Shown piece by piece: positions 1 through 12,680 of a DNA stretch of 64,000 nt. Source of the stretch: Flaveria trinervia (lineage: Eukaryota > Streptophyta > Magnoliopsida > Asterales > Asteraceae); contig CM046454.1 in assembly GCA_025506515.1 (NCBI GenBank), forward strand, positions 29,027,539 to 29,091,538, read 5' to 3'. The notes under the pieces are model-generated. The model did not search any database. It was given only the letters and a program-made list of their open reading frames with translations, and had not been told where the DNA came from. Numbering within the stretch: position 1 is the first letter of the stretch; every line of letters starts with the position of its first letter. The translations under genes were made by a program, and so were the position numbers.

Positions 1-3000
1 AGCTTCTTTTTGGTTGTCTTTCTTCCTTAACTATCTCAAGTTCAAGTTGTTTGAGATACTCAAACTCAATATAGTCAAAGGATAAGGGAAGAAGTGCTTC
101 TGCCTGATAGAGGCCTGTGGCACTCAGGTAGTTGATCATCTTGATCCTTTCTTCTTCTTTATCTACCTGAGGTTCTTGTTGAACCCCATCCTCATATGCA
201 GGACTTTCTTGAACTGGGGAGAGAGTAGGCACATGCTTGTATAGTCTTTTCTTTCTTCTATCTTTTTTGATTTGTACTAGTAGCTCTACATCTTCTACCT
301 TTTTCTTCTCCCTTGACCTTTCCAGGTCAACCAGTTCATTTAGTTCCTCCAAGGGGAGAGAAATGACATTGTCTATCTCATAGTTCCTTGTCTGCAGCTA
401 GTTTATCCTAACTGCCCTCAACTCATCATTTTAAATATTTGGTCTGGGGGCATCCCTGATAGCTGACTCCATGACTCTTGTAGACTCAAAAGAGGAACTT
501 TCTCTCCTCAGCTTCCTTTTCCTCTCTCTTCTCCTCCTCAGTCTCCTCAGAAGTCATTTTTCTTTTCCTCTTGTCACTCACAGACCTTTGTGACTCAGGG
601 TGGAGAGTGCTTTGGCCTTCATTGCTTGGTGTAGCTTCCAAGCTCTGGCTATAGAGAGATTGAGAAGCACCTTCACCAGCAGGTGTCTCAAAAGGAGAAT
701 TGATCTTTGCAACTGTTGTTGGTGATAAGACAGGGCTCTTAGGTTCTGTCACTGGGCCTTCAGTCAAGGTTTCCCTATGAAACTAATCTTAGGGTCTGCC
801 TCAACATCCAGTTGACCGATGACATTGCCTGATTGCCATAGTCGTCTTCTAAGGCTGAACTCCGCAGTGATCTGGTCTTGGATTCTTTGAGCCAACTTGT
901 CATGATTGGCTTGGATTGACAAGTGGCATGCTGACTAAATCCATACTGTCATAGAAGTTCAAGGTCTGAAAGTTGAAGATCTACTGCTGCCCTTGAACTC
1001 TAATGATGATTAGGGCTCTCCTGTTGCTGTCATACCTCCACCCAATGATGTGATTGTAAGATGATGGAGATGACATAGCCCTTGGTATCGCTTCCTCAAA
1101 CAGACTCTGTATGAAGCAGTCTATGTAGTCCACATTAATATGAACTTGAGGAGGTTGATAAGAATGTACAATTGCAAGTGAGGATGGTGAGTCCTCGGTG
1201 TCCATTCTCTTTGAAGAACTCCCAGGTTCTGTGATTGTAATGACTTTCTCCCCTTTTTTGGTAGCATCATGGGGTGAGCTAGGAGTTAGGTCAATCACAT
1301 CCACAGGTTCTTGTGTTCCTAGTTGAGCTCTTCTTAAAGTTCTCCCAGCTAGTTTTTCTTTAAGATATGAAATCTCAAGTTGCTGATCATTGACCCTGTT
1401 CTGCAAGGTAGTCACTTGAGATTCAAGGTGACTAACCTTGGAGACTAAATAAGTGCATGTTTGAGACAGTTTTTGCACCTTTAGTCTTAAATTCCCCTCA
1501 TCTTCATCAGAAGTGTGAAGTCGCTGGATCGGTTGACATCCAAGCGTGTTCTTGACGGAAGGAAACCAAAATCAAAACCAAGAGACAAACAATAGAATGA
1601 ATAAGAATATAATGGTTTCATTGATAAAACCTAATGATTACAAGCTCGTTAAACATAAGAATCAAGACTCTTGGCAAGTGGAGATCGAGCATGATCTCCC
1701 CTCTCATCCGGCAACACCTAGGCCCCAGGCATACTCCTTCACCTTTCTACACAATGAAACTGGTATTTATAGGCCTCAGCCCATATCAGATGCGACTGGG
1801 CCCATTCGTACAATTGGGCCATGCGTATGGTTCAATCGTACGACTGGACCATAATTATGGTTCAGTCTTACGAATGGCCCAATAGCATCTCTCAGTCGCA
1901 TGATTGGTCCATTAGCATGGCTCAGTCGTACGACTGAGTCTTATTCGCATATGCTCCTGCGAATGACTCAGTTTCATGTGTTTACAACATATCAAGTGTA
2001 TTACATTATGCCTAGACTATTCGTCAAGCGACGGGCACACTATATATGACAATATATGCTCCAACAAGAAGAATCATTGGGGGATGAAATGATTAGACCA
2101 GAGTCCTCACTCTCACCACCAGCTTCAGGTTCTTGGCTGCTGGATTTCCTCTGCTCACTGGCAATCTCAGTTGAGATGTCAGTGGGCAGAGTTGCCATGG
2201 TTGAGGTCGTAATGATGTAATCACTTTCAAAAGTGAGAGCCTCTTCCATATGGACATCCTCAATAGGTTCAGAAGTTTCCACCTCAGTAGTAGGTGACTG
2301 ATGTTGGCTAGAAATAGGAGCCTCAGAAGCACTCATCTCTCTTTTAGTAGGGAAAAAGAAGAGAGAATCATGGTACTCACTAAAACCTAGATCTTCATCA
2401 GTGTAGAAGTCAAGGTTGGCGATTGGTTGGTTGAGATCTAAAGGCTGGGGATGGTAACTGTCCCCTAAAGGTTGATCACTTGAGTGTTGAGACTTAGAGT
2501 GATAGCTTAAGGAAGTTTGGCTTATGAGCTTATCAGGCTGAGCATGAGGAACCTCAGCACTGATCCTTGAAGAGATGGGAGTGGTCTGCTCCTCAGGAGA
2601 AGTAGGAGCTCCAGTGTCCACTTCTTCCTGTATGGGTGAGTGTATAGGGGCCTGCACAAACTGAATAGCCTGAGTAGGGGTTCGTTTGGATTTTCTTTTG
2701 TAGGTGAGGGTGATTTATGGTTGTTTAGGTGGTCAGGATGTAGAAGGTGTGGGTTCAACACTAGCTGGTGTTGCTAGGTTGTCACCTTAAGCAATGAGCT
2801 CTAAAATTTTTGGGACCAGGCTGTTTCTACCCCAGAGAAGCCAATAATGGGCTTTCTTAGTATTTTAAAGATGTCGTGCTTCATCTGTCCCAGTTTAAGA
2901 ATGTTACCCGTTCCTTTTAACTATGAGCCCAGTTCATAGTTAAGAATGTACTAGACATATCTAGGAAACATGTAATATGCTAAGGAGTACAAGTTTGCAA

Positions 3001-3557
3001 GAAAATTAGTATAAACAATACCTGAACTTGACCCCCTGAACCATTCTATGGACAATGAAGGAGAGATCCTCAGGAATCTAGTCCCATCCACCATGCTTGT
3101 TTGATAAGCTGTGGATAACCACATGGAGCAGGAATTTCCACTGGGATGAGACCTTCCCTTTCCTGAAGGTCTTGACAGAGTAGTCTTCCTCATAACCCAT
3201 ATGCTCAAAGGAATGATTAACCGCTTCCTTTAGGAAGAATACCTCACCTTCTTCCAGCTAAAAATGTCTGTTGATGATGGCCGGAGTGATGAAGACTGTT
3301 CTCCCCTACACTGTAGCAGACAGTGCCTTCTCCCTATCCATTAAGACCTTTTGGCAGGTCCTCCAGAATTATAGCAGATGATCCTCATAGAGTGGAGGAT
3401 CAATGGTGAGGGAGGTGAAGTAGTTTGATAGAGCTAAGAAGCGACAAACCTCTGAGAAATGATGATCTTTCTCAGAGCTGAACAAAGCAACCTGGTTATG
3501 TTGTCTGTGTAACTGCATGGTAAAGTTCGGGTCATTTTTGTGTTGAGGGTTGGCCAT
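1..3557 (-). pseudogene. Third (env-like) ORF of element A, interrupted
   Basis: The reading starts at the ATG at 3557 and runs left in several frames. The N-terminal domain (3557-2950) has the same Leu/Phe-rich core as the copies at 10451 and 22036 and ends near a MFPRYV motif. A Pro/Ser/Thr/Glu-rich linker follows (2760-2040), then a coiled coil (1478-1380), an IIGWRYDS motif (about 1028-1056) and an acidic Ser-rich tail (767-1). The ORF is broken by a solo LTR at 1514-2066 and by several frameshifts. There is no signal peptide or membrane segment, so a retroviral envelope role is not supported; the name is historical. Function unknown. Confidence 0.8.
1514..2066 (-). mobile_element. Solo LTR inserted in element A third ORF
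   Basis: A 553-bp insertion beginning TGTGAAG and ending CCAACA is flanked by the perfect 5-bp duplication AGAAG (1509-1513 and 2067-2071). The same coding stretch is uninterrupted in element B (8960-8985), which fixes the boundaries. It has LTR ends (TG...CA) and a TATAAATA-type box on the minus strand (about 1763-1771). A run of inverted repeats of the type TCGTACGA (1800-1950) resembles the LTRs of element G. No internal region or second LTR is present, so it is a solo LTR left by LTR-LTR recombination. Confidence 0.92.
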
Positions 3558-3799
3558 TTTTGAGAGAGCTTAAGGATGTAGAAAGATGAAAGAAAGAAAT
3601 TTCAGAGAGAAATTTGGGAATTTAGGTTTGGAGGAAAGAAGCAGATGATAGAAAGAGGGGGGAAACCGTTGGGTTTATATTTGAAAAAGAATTTAAGATA
3701 AAGTTTAATGAAAGAGGATAAACTTTGAAATCCAAATGTTGGTCCCACCTCTAAAAAAGTAGTTTACATTTGCTCAAAAAGTTGTTTTCTTGGAAATCA

Positions 3800-4110
3800 A
3801 AAAGCTTCCGAAGGTAAATTATCTTCGAAAGTTTTAATGAAAAAGCTTCCGAAGCTAAAATGACTTCGGAAGAATTTCCTAAGTATTTTGAGAATTTTGA
3901 CTTCGGAAGAAAATTAAGACTTGAGAGTTTTGGTTAAAAGAACAAAACTTCCGAGAGTTAATGTGCCAAAGGAGATTTTAAGCTTCAGAAGATATATCAG
4001 AAATTTCTTCTGAAGGTAGAATACTTGGGAAGTTAGTTGTTTTAAAAACATAAGTTTCTTCTGAATTTAAAAACATAACTTCCGAAGGTTCATAATCTTC
4101 AGAATTCTAA
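3800..4110 (-). repeat. CTTCSGAAG palindrome array in pol-third ORF spacer of A
   Basis: The non-coding spacer between RNase H and the third ORF holds repeated 9-bp palindromes CTTCCGAAG/CTTCGGAAG and decayed forms such as CTTCAGAAG (for example near 3809, 3845, 3866, 3901, 3950, 3985). The same motif occurs in the LTRs of this family and in the matching spacers of B (10670-11030) and P (21455-21800). Role unknown. Confidence 0.85.
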
Positions 4111-4227
4111 GGAACGTCTTCAAAAAGTTTTTCATCCAAAGAAAACAAGAGCTTATGAAAGTGATGAACTAGATAACTTAGGACACACATAGTTTAAGAA
4201 ATAATATGAATTAGTTTAAAAAAAAAC

Positions 4228-5760
4228 TTACTTAAAGTTGATCATCCCAATAGCTGATATTAGATATTTAACTCTTTGTTCATCAAAAGCCTTTGTAAAC
4301 AGATCAACATTTTGTTCATCTGTGTGAACTTTGACTAGTTTAATAAATCCCTTTTTATAGTTATCTCTTATTAAATGATAGCTGATGTTGATGTGTTTGG
4401 TCCTTGAGTGCTGCACAGGGTTCTCTGTGATTGAGATAGCACTATTATTGTCTATGTGAATGGGAGTCCCCTTGAAGTTTAACCCATAGTCCAACATCTG
4501 ATTCTAAATCCAAAGCACTTGAGCACAGCAGCTTGCAACAACAATGTATTCAGTTTTAGTAGTTGATGTAGAGACATAGGATTGTTTCTTGCATTGCCAT
4601 GAGACAACCCTTCCACCAAGAAAATGACATCCCCCAGATGTAGACTTTGTAGTCATGTTGCATCGACCATAATCACTATATGTATAAGCATACAGATTGA
4701 AGTCAGGATTTTTAGGATACCATAAACCAAGTGTTGAAGCACCTTTAAGGTATCTTAGAATCCTTTTGATAGTTATAAGGTGAGACATCTTAGGGTTGGC
4801 TTTATATCTTGCACAGATGCAAGTGACAAACATAATATCAGGCCTACTAGCTGTAAGATACATAAGAGACCCAATCATAGCCCTATATAAGTGTTCATTT
4901 ACACACTCCCCTCAAGATTAGGTCCAAGGGAGTGGTTTCTAGCTATGGGTGTCTTAGCAATCTTACAATCAGTGATGTTGAACCTCTTGAGTATGTCTTG
5001 AACATACTTTGACTGACTTATGAAAATGCCATCTTCAACTTGCTTCACTTGAATTCCTAGAACAAAATTGAGTTCCCCCATGGCACTTATTTCAAATATG
5101 TCCTTCATCAGCTTCTTAAAGTCTTTGCAGAGCCTTGGATTAATTGAACCAAAGATAAAGTCATCCACATATACTTGAACTAGCAATATGTCATTTCGTT
5201 GTCCTTTGATGAAGAAAGTTCCATCTATAGTACCTCTCCTGTATCCATGTTTGCAAAGAAACGGAGATAGAGTCTCATACCACTTCCTGGGTGCCTGATG
5301 CAGCCCATAGATAGCTTTGTCAAGCTTGCAGAGATAATCAGGATGATCAAGATCTACAAAACCAGGTGGCAGTTTGACATACACCTCTTCATCAATCACT
5401 CCATAAAGAAACACACAGTTTACATCAAGTTGAAAGACCTTGAAGTTCTTGGATGCAGCAAATGCTAGGAATATCCAAACAGCTTCCAGTCTTGCTACAG
5501 GAGCAAAGACATCAGTGTAGTCAATCCCTTTTTCTTGTGTATATCCTTGAACAACTAGTCTAGCTTTATTCTTGATGATAAAGCCTCTATCATCCTTCTT
5601 GTACCTAAACACCCATTTGGTTCCAATGGTAGTCTTCCCATGAGGAAGAGGAAATAGGTTCCAAACTTTTTGTCTTTTGAATTAAAGCAGCTCCTCTTGC
5701 ATAGCTTCAACCCAACTTCCATCCTTCAGAGCCTCATCAACTTTTTTTGGCTCTATCTAG
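4228..5760 (-). pseudogene. pol: Reverse transcriptase-RNase H of element A
   Basis: This is a Ty1/copia RT followed by RNase H. The piece 5612-4899 carries the copia RT blocks, including KARLVVQGYTQEKGIDY, a YGLHQAPRKWY block and the catalytic YVDD. RNase H follows at 4878-4504 (a ASRPDIMF block and STSGGCHFLGGRVVSW) and 4497-4228 (a NSAIS block and a DLFTKAF-type end). It is broken by a frameshift near 4890 and a stop at about 4500, so no full polyprotein can be made. It continues rightward across element B into the integrase remnant at 49090-49785. Confidence 0.92.
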
Positions 5761-5820
5761 GACATGAAACAAGAGTGAAGACAAACATTTGCTTCATGGG
5801 TTTATCCTCTTGTTCTTACT

Positions 5821-6618
5821 TGCAGGATCGTTGAAGGGTGTAAGTTACAACACAACAACACAAAGAGGAGATTAACTAAACTTTAATCAAATAGTAAACT
5901 AGATTAACGAAGTTGAGATGCTAAGAACACAAGTAATGCAAAAGAGACAGAACACAAAGAACACAAGTGTATGGTTTTCAAGAATGCAGTATATTTCTTT
6001 CTCTATGTTCTATTACAAGTGTTACAAAGCATATTTGAAAGATACAAGAACATGAGATACTTATACTACATCCTACAGCCGGCTATACTTTGAAAGCCAG
6101 CTGGATACAATTGACTAGACACAAAAAAATCAATTGTAGAGTCAAAAGGCAGATTGCCTTTTGACTTCTGACTATGACATGCCATAGCTCACATCCTTGT
6201 CTATTACAAAAGGATAAAGTACATAAAGTAGAAAGTTACAGACTCAAGACCTTAATGTACAGTTACCAAAAGCATGGACCTTTTCACCAACTCATGTAAG
6301 TTGGTGACTTGCAGAGATGCAGCAGAAAGGTGTCCAGCTTTATGGAATACTACATTAGATAAAGCATGTTACTAAAAGTCTTTGGAAGAAATTTGTCTTC
6401 ATGATCTTGAAGCTTCGGAAGACTTTGTCTCTGAGGCTTTAGAAGACTTCATGTTTGGCTTCGGAAGATATTGGTCTTGGCTTCAGAATATTTCACACTT
6501 AGAGTATTTTCTATTTCATGTGTGAAACTTCCTAAGCTTCTTCTTTAATGTACTTGTGCAGCATGCAGGATAGACTTGAGATGTTTAGGTTGCATCAGCC
6601 TCTTCATTAATCTCTACA
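5821..6618 (-). repeat. 3' LTR of element B
   Basis: 798 bp, TG...CA on the plus strand (starts TGCAGGATCG, ends TCTCTACA). It pairs with 48277-49073. In element sense it begins TGTAGAGATT next to the PPT and ends CGATCCTGCA. U3 holds five CTTCGGAAG-type sites (6378-6490), several decayed to TTTGG or TTCAG. An inverted repeat around the AGCCGGCT and AGCCAGCT blocks lies near 6076-6105. Confidence 0.95.
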
Positions 6619-6631
6619 AACTCCCCCTAGG
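6619..6631 (-). promoter_or_regulatory. Polypurine tract of element B
   Basis: On the minus strand this reads CCTAGGGGGAGTT and directly abuts the LTR start TGTAGAG. It is the expected primer site for plus-strand DNA synthesis in a Ty1/copia element. Confidence 0.85.
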
Positions 6632-6668
6632 CCAATGCTACCAAAAAACTTAGAAGACTTCAGATATC

Positions 6669-9600
6669 AACAGTTCTCATTAGGATGATCACCAATCCTT
6701 TCTTCATAAGGTGATCAAGATCCTTCAGACTGTCAAAATGTCTTTTCATATCAAAGAGGTCATGCAGAGGCAACTAAAACATATCTTGCCATGTGTAAGT
6801 GTCTTCAATGCCTTGATCTCTAATAACATGCCATCTTTCTGGATTTGTGGTGTATGTCCAAGACAAGATGGGTCTCCCTGATGCTAGAGGAGTAGTTTAA
6901 ATTAGAGTTGATGTAGCATCCTCTGGCTGCACAATCTCAAGATGTTCTGACTCATCCTGGGATTTAGAAGAGGGTGCAGTCTTCTTCTTCTTTGGCTTTG
7001 GCTTAGAAGCCATCTCTTCTTTCTCTTACCAGATTTTAACTGAGAAGACTAGCCTGCAACACCAGATTGATCTTCATTGTCTTTCTCAGTTGGACTTCCT
7101 CTCTCCCAGGCTCAGAAGGAGAGGGAGGTTGACCCTGCTATGGATCAGAAGATGAAGCTTGCTGAGTTTCAGCAGGAGGTCCAAGTTGTGTTGTCTCTGG
7201 TTGTTCAACCTTAACCTCCACTTCAGGTGGGGCTTGACTTGGAGTGGAGTGTAAGTCAATGAGCTCTCCACTTTTGATCTTCTGCTTGATCACCCTAATA
7301 TGCTCATCCATAGTGGATAGAGACATGGGGCCAAGTCTCCTTCCGGAGAATCCATATAGCTTCGAGAAGCTCATCATCCTCTGCCTATCAGCAGACTTCT
7401 TCATGCTCTTTTGGATGATGGCTTTTGATTTTGCAGCTTCTTCCCTTAGTTTCTTCTTAGTTGTCTTTCTGTCCTTGATTATCTCAAGTTCAAGCTGTTT
7501 TAAGTACTCAAACTCAACATAATCATAGGACAAGGGAAGAAATGTATCTGCCTGATAGAAGCCTGTGGCACTCAGGTAGTTGATCATCTCGATCCTTTCT
7601 TCTTCTTTGTCTACCTGAGGTTCTTGTTGAACCACATCTTCTTGTGCAGGACTTTCCTGAACTAGGGAGAGGGTAGGCATATCCTTGTACAGTCTTTTTC
7701 TTATTCTCTCTTCTTTGACTTGCACTAGGAGTTCTGCATCTTCTGCCTCCTTCTTCTCCCTTAACCTTTCCAGGTCAACCAGTTCATTCAACTCATCTAA
7801 GGGAGAGAAATGATATTGTCTATGTCATAGTTCCTAGTCTACAAATAGTTTATCCTGACTGCCCTTAACTCATCATTTTGAGTATCTGGTCTGGGGCAGC
7901 CCTGATAGCAGACTCCATGAGTCTTGAAGGCTCAATAGAGGAACTTTCTCTCCTTAGCCTCCTTTTCCTCTCTCTCCTCCTCCTCAATCTCCTCGGTTGT
8001 TATTTTTCTTTTCCCTTTGCATTCACAGACCTTTGTGACTCAGGGTGGAGAGAGCTTTGGCCTTCATTGCTTGTTGCAGCATCTGAGCTCAGGCCAGAGA
8101 GAGGTTGAGAAGCACCTTCACCAGCAGGTCTCTCAGAAGGAATGTGGATCTCTACAACAGTTGATGATGATGAGACAGGGCTCTTAGGTTCTTCCACTGG
8201 GCCTTCAGTCAAGGATTCCCCTATGAAGCTAATCTTAGGGTCCTCCTCAACATCTAGTTGACCGATGGCATTGCCTGATTGCCTAAGTCTCCTTCTTAAG
8301 CTGAACTCTGCAGTGATCCTGTCTTGGATTCTTTTAGCCAGTCTGTCAGCTTGTCTTGATTGGCTTGGGTTGACAAATGGCATGTTGACTAGATCCAGAC
8401 CTTCATAGTAGTCCAAGGTCTGAAAATTGAAGACTTCTTGTTGCCTTGAACTCTTATGATGATTAAGGCTTTCCTGATGTTGTCATACCTCCACCCAATG
8501 ATGTGATTGGAAGATGGTGAAGATGATATAGCCCTTGTATCCCATCCTCAAACAACTCTGTATGAAGGAGTCTGTGTAGTCCACATCAATGTGAACTTGA
8601 GGAGGTTGCTGAGAATGCACAATTGCAAGTAAGGATGGTAAGTCCTCATTGTCCATTCTCTTTGAAGAACTCCTAGGTTCTGTGGCTGTAATGACTTTCT
8701 CCCCCTTTTTGGTAGCATCACCCACTTGCATAGGTGAGCTGGAAGATAGGTCAATCACATCCACAGGTTTTTGTGTTCTTGGTTGAGCTCTTCTTAAGGG
8801 TCTCCCAGCTAGTTTTTTTAAGATATGAAATCTCAAGTTGCTGATCATTGATCCTATTGTGTAAGGTAGTCACCTGAGAGTCAAGGTGATTGGCCTTTGA
8901 GACTAAGTAAGTGCATGTTTTAGACAGTTCTTGCACCAGTAGTCTCAGATTCCCCTCATCTTCATCAGAAGATTCATTGGGGGATGAGATGATTGGACCA
9001 AAGTCCTCTCTCTTACCACCAGCTTGAGGTTCTTGGCTGTTGGTTTTCCTCTGCTCACTGGCAGTCTCAGTTGAGATGTCAGTGGGCTGAGTTGCCATGG
9101 TTGAGGTCTTACTGATGTAATCACTTTTAGAAGTGAGAGCCTCTACCATATGGATATCCTAAACAGGTTCAGGAGTGTCCACCTCAGTTGTAGGTGACTG
9201 ATGTGGGATAGATGTAGAGACTTAGGAGTATTCATCTCTCTTTGAGTAGGGTAAAAGAAGAGAGACTCATTATACTCACAAACCTAGATCTTCATCAGTA
9301 TAGAAGTCAAGGTTGGGAATTGGTTGGTTGAGAACTATAGGCTGGGGATGGTAACTGTCCCCTGAAGGTTGATCACTTGAGTGTTAAGACTCAGAGTGAT
9401 GGCTTAAGGAAGTTGGGCTAATGAGCTCATCAGGATGAGCATGAGGAACCTCAGCATTGATTCTTGAAGAGATGGGAGTGGTCTGCTCCTCAGGAGAAGT
9501 GGGAGCTCCAGTGTCCACTTCTTCCTGTATAGTGAGTATATGGGGGCCTCCACAGACTGAATAGCCTGAGCAGGGGTTCATTTGGATTTTCTTTGGTAAG

Positions 9601-10451
9601 TGATGGTGATTTGAGGCTGTGAGAGTGGTTGGGAGAAAGCAGGTGTGGGCTCAACACTAGCTTGTGCTGCTAGGTTGTCACCTTGAGCAATGAGCTCTAA
9701 CATTTTTGAGACTAGGGCTGTTTCTACCCCAGAGAATCCAACAGTGGGCTTTCTCAGAATTTTAAAGATGCCAGGCTTCATCTTTCCCAATTTAAGAGTG
9801 TTACCTGTTTCCCTCAACTGTGAGCCCAGTTCACAGTTAAGAATGTACTGGACACATCTAGGAAACATGTAATACTCTAAGGAGTCTAAATTAGCAAGTA
9901 AATTTGTATAAACAAATTGAGAATACCTGAATTTGATCCCCTGAACCATTCCATGGATTATAAAGGAGAGATCCTCAGGAATCTGGTCCCATCCACCATG
10001 CTTGTTTGATAAGCTGTGGATGACGACATGGAGCAGGAATCTCCATTGGGATGAGAAAAGGTCTTTACAGAGAAATCTCCCTCATATCCATCTGCTTAAA
10101 GGAATTATTGACAGCTTCCTTTGGGAAAAACACCTCACATTTTTCATCATCCAGCTGAAGATGTCTGTTGATGATGGCTGGAGTTCGAAGATTGTTCTCC
10201 CTTGCACTAAGGCAGACAGTGCCTTCTCCCCGTCCATAATGACCTCTTGGCAGGTCTTCCAGAATTCAAGCAACTGATCCTCATAGAGTGGAGGATTAGT
10301 GTTAGGGAGGTGAAGTAGTTTGACAGAGTTAGAAAATGGCAAACCTCTGAGAAATGAGGATCTTTCTCAAAGCTTAACAGAGCACCTGATTGTGTTATCT
10401 GTGTAGCTGCATGGTAAAGTTGGGATCATTTCTGTGAGCAAGGTTGGCCAT
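6669..10451 (-). pseudogene. Third (env-like) ORF of element B
   Basis: It starts at the ATG at 10451 (MANLAHRNDPNF) and ends at a stop near 6670, just before the PPT. Parts in order: N-terminal globular domain (10451-9580, with MFPRCVQ near 9870), Pro/Ser/Thr linker (9580-9150), acidic region and coiled coil (9149-8780), I-x-W-x-Y-D module (about 8477-8509), acidic Ser-rich region (8416-7900), Lys/Glu-rich coiled coil with YGFSGRRLGPM (7791-7138, motif near 7345), basic Lys stretch (about 6990), and a second I-x-W-x-Y module with a VIRDQG block (6880-6700). It is split into at least six frames. No transmembrane segment is visible. Function unknown. Confidence 0.8.
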
Positions 10452-10669
10452 TTTGAAGTAGCTTAAGGACGAAGAAAGAAGAGAGAAAGAAATTTCAGAG
10501 AGAAATTGGGGTTTTAGGTTTGGAGGAAGAGCAGATGATAAAAAGAGGGGGAACCGTTGGGTTTATATGTGAAAAGGATTTCAGATAAAGTTTAATGAAA
10601 GAGTATAAACTTTGAAATCCGGATGTCGGTCCCGCCTCTGAAAAAGTAGTTTTCTTTTGCTCAAAAAGT

Positions 10670-11030
10670 AGTTTTCTTGGAAGTCAAAAAGCTTCCGAAG
10701 GTTAGTTATCTTCGGAAATTTTAATTAAAAAGCTTCCGAAGCTAAAATGACTTCTGAAGAATTTCCTGAGAGTTTTGAGAATTTTGCTTCGGAAGAGAAA
10801 TTAAAACTTGAGTGCTTTGTATATAAAACAACAAAGCTTCCGAGAGTTAATTTTGCTTCGGAAGTAATGGTCCTTGTAAATAAGTAAGTGTCTGAGACAA
10901 GTATTTAAGCTTCGGAAGATAAATCTGAAAGCTCTTCTGAGGTAAATTTCTTAGAAAATTATTTATTTTGAAGGCATGATTTGCTTCCGAAGTTAAAAGC
11001 ATAACTTCCGAAGTATCAGAAATTTTCAAA
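10670..11030 (-). repeat. CTTCSGAAG palindrome array in spacer of B
   Basis: Repeated CTTCCGAAG/CTTCGGAAG sites lie in the non-coding stretch between RNase H (ends near 11165) and the third ORF start (10451), for example near 10690, 10708, 10733, 10793, 10834, 10855, 10910, 10985 and 11007. It is the counterpart of the arrays at 3800-4110 and 21455-21800. Confidence 0.85.
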
Positions 11031-11164
11031 AATCTAAGGAAAGTCTTCAAAAAGAAATTTCATCCAAAGAAAACATGAGCTTATGAAAGTGATGAACTAG
11101 ACAACTTAGGACACACATAATTTTTAAGAAATAATAAGAATTAGTTTTAAGAAAAGCTTACTCA

Positions 11165-12680
11165 AAAGTTTATCATCCCAATAGCTGATATTAGATATTT
11201 AAATCTCTGTTCATCAAAAGCCTTTGTAAACAGATCAGCATATTGTTCCTGTGTGAACTTTGACTAGTTTAATTAATCCCTTTTCATAGTTATCTCTTAT
11301 TAATGATACCTGATATTGATGTGCTTTGTCCTTGAGTGCTGCACAGGGTTCTCTATGATTGAGATAGCACTATTGTTGTCTATATTAATGGAGTCTCCTT
11401 GAAGTTTAACCTATAGTCCAGCATCTGATTTTGAATCCAAAGTACTTGAGCACAGCAGCTTGCAGCAGCAATGTATTCCTTCAGCAGTTGATGCAGAGAC
11501 ACGGTATTGTTTCTTGCATTGCCATGAGACAACCCTTCCACCAAGAAATTGACATCCCCCAGATGTAGACTTTGCAGTCATATTGCAACCACCATAATCA
11601 CTATCTGTATAGGCATACATATTGAAGTCAAGATTCTTGGGATACTATAAACCAAGTGTTGATGCACCTTTGAGGTATCTTAAAATCCTCTTGACAATGA
11701 TAAGATAAGACATCTTAGGGTTGGCTTGATATCTTGCACAGATGCAAGTAGCAAACATGATATCAGGCCTGCTAGCAGTAAAATACATAAGAGACCCAAT
11801 CATAGCCCTGTATAAGTGCTCATCTACACACTCCCCCTCAAGATTAGGACCAAGGGAGTGGTTCCTAGCTATGGGTGTCTTAGCAATCTTACAGTCAGTC
11901 ATGTTGAACCTCTTAAGTATGTCGTGAACATACTTTGACTGACTTATGAAGATGCCATCTTCAACTTGCTTCACTTGAATTCCTAGAAAGAAATTAAGTT
12001 CCCCCATGGCACTCATTTCAAATCCGTCTTTCATCAGCTTCTCAAAGTCTTTGCAGAGCTTTGGATTAGTTGAACCAAAGATGATGTCATCCACATATAC
12101 TTGAACTAGCAATATGTCTTTTCCTTGTCCTTTGATAAAGAGAGTTCCATCTATAGTACCTCTCTTGTATCCATGTTTACAAAGATACTCAGATAGTGCC
12201 TTATACCATTTCCTGGGTGCCTGAAGCAGCCCATAGAGAGCTTTGTCAAGCTTGCAGACATAATCAGGATGATCAGGATCTACAACCAGGTGGCTATTTG
12301 ACATAATCCTCTTCATCTATCACTCCATACAAAAAGGCACACTTCACATCAAGTTGAAAGACCTTGAAGTTCTTGGATGCATCAAATGCCTGGAATATCC
12401 TAACAGCTTCTAATCTTGCCACTGGAGCAAAGACATCAGTATAGTCAATCCCTTCTTCTTGTGTGTATCCTTGAACAACCAGTCTAGCTTTGTTCTTGAT
12501 GGTGATGCCTCTATCATCTTTCTTGTTCCTAAACACCCATGTGGTTCCAATGGTAGTCTTCCCAGAAGGAAGAGGACAAAGGTTCCAAAATTTCTGCCTT
12601 TTGAATTGAAGCAGCTCTTGTTGCATAGCTTCAACCCAACTTCCATCCTTTAGAGCTTCATCAACTTTCTTTGGCTCAAT
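11165..12680 (-). pseudogene. pol: Reverse transcriptase-RNase H of element B
   Basis: RT blocks are at 12626-12294 (KARLVVQGYTQEEGIDY) and 12316-11645 (YGLLQAPRKWY, YVDD intact in VQVYVDDIIFGS, LGIQVKQ). RNase H follows at about 11645-11165 (a DSDYGGC block and STSGGCQFLGGRVVSW). A frameshift at about 12300 splits RT, a stop lies at about 11644 and another frameshift near 11470 breaks RNase H. The residues expected for catalysis are largely kept, so inactivation came from indels. Confidence 0.92.

Larger units (their letters stand above)
1..5820 (-). mobile_element. Element A, 3' half (Sirevirus-like Ty1/copia)
   Basis: This is the left part of the outermost element of the nest. Read right to left it holds the tail of the integrase-RT linker, RT and RNase H, a palindrome-rich spacer and the third (env-like) ORF. 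It runs off the left edge, so its 3' LTR is not seen. The other part is at 49074-51553. The gap between them is element B. A's linker sequence stops at 5820 and resumes at 49074 at a point that is continuous in B's own copy (12718-12770). B is flanked by TTACT (5816-5820) and TTACC (49074-49078), a 5-bp target duplication with one later change. All A reading frames are damaged. Confidence 0.93.

Noticed and set aside
1514..2066. MITE or DNA transposon
   Set aside because: It has TG...CA ends, a 5-bp duplication and a TATA box, and no terminal inverted repeat beyond the LTR dinucleotides.
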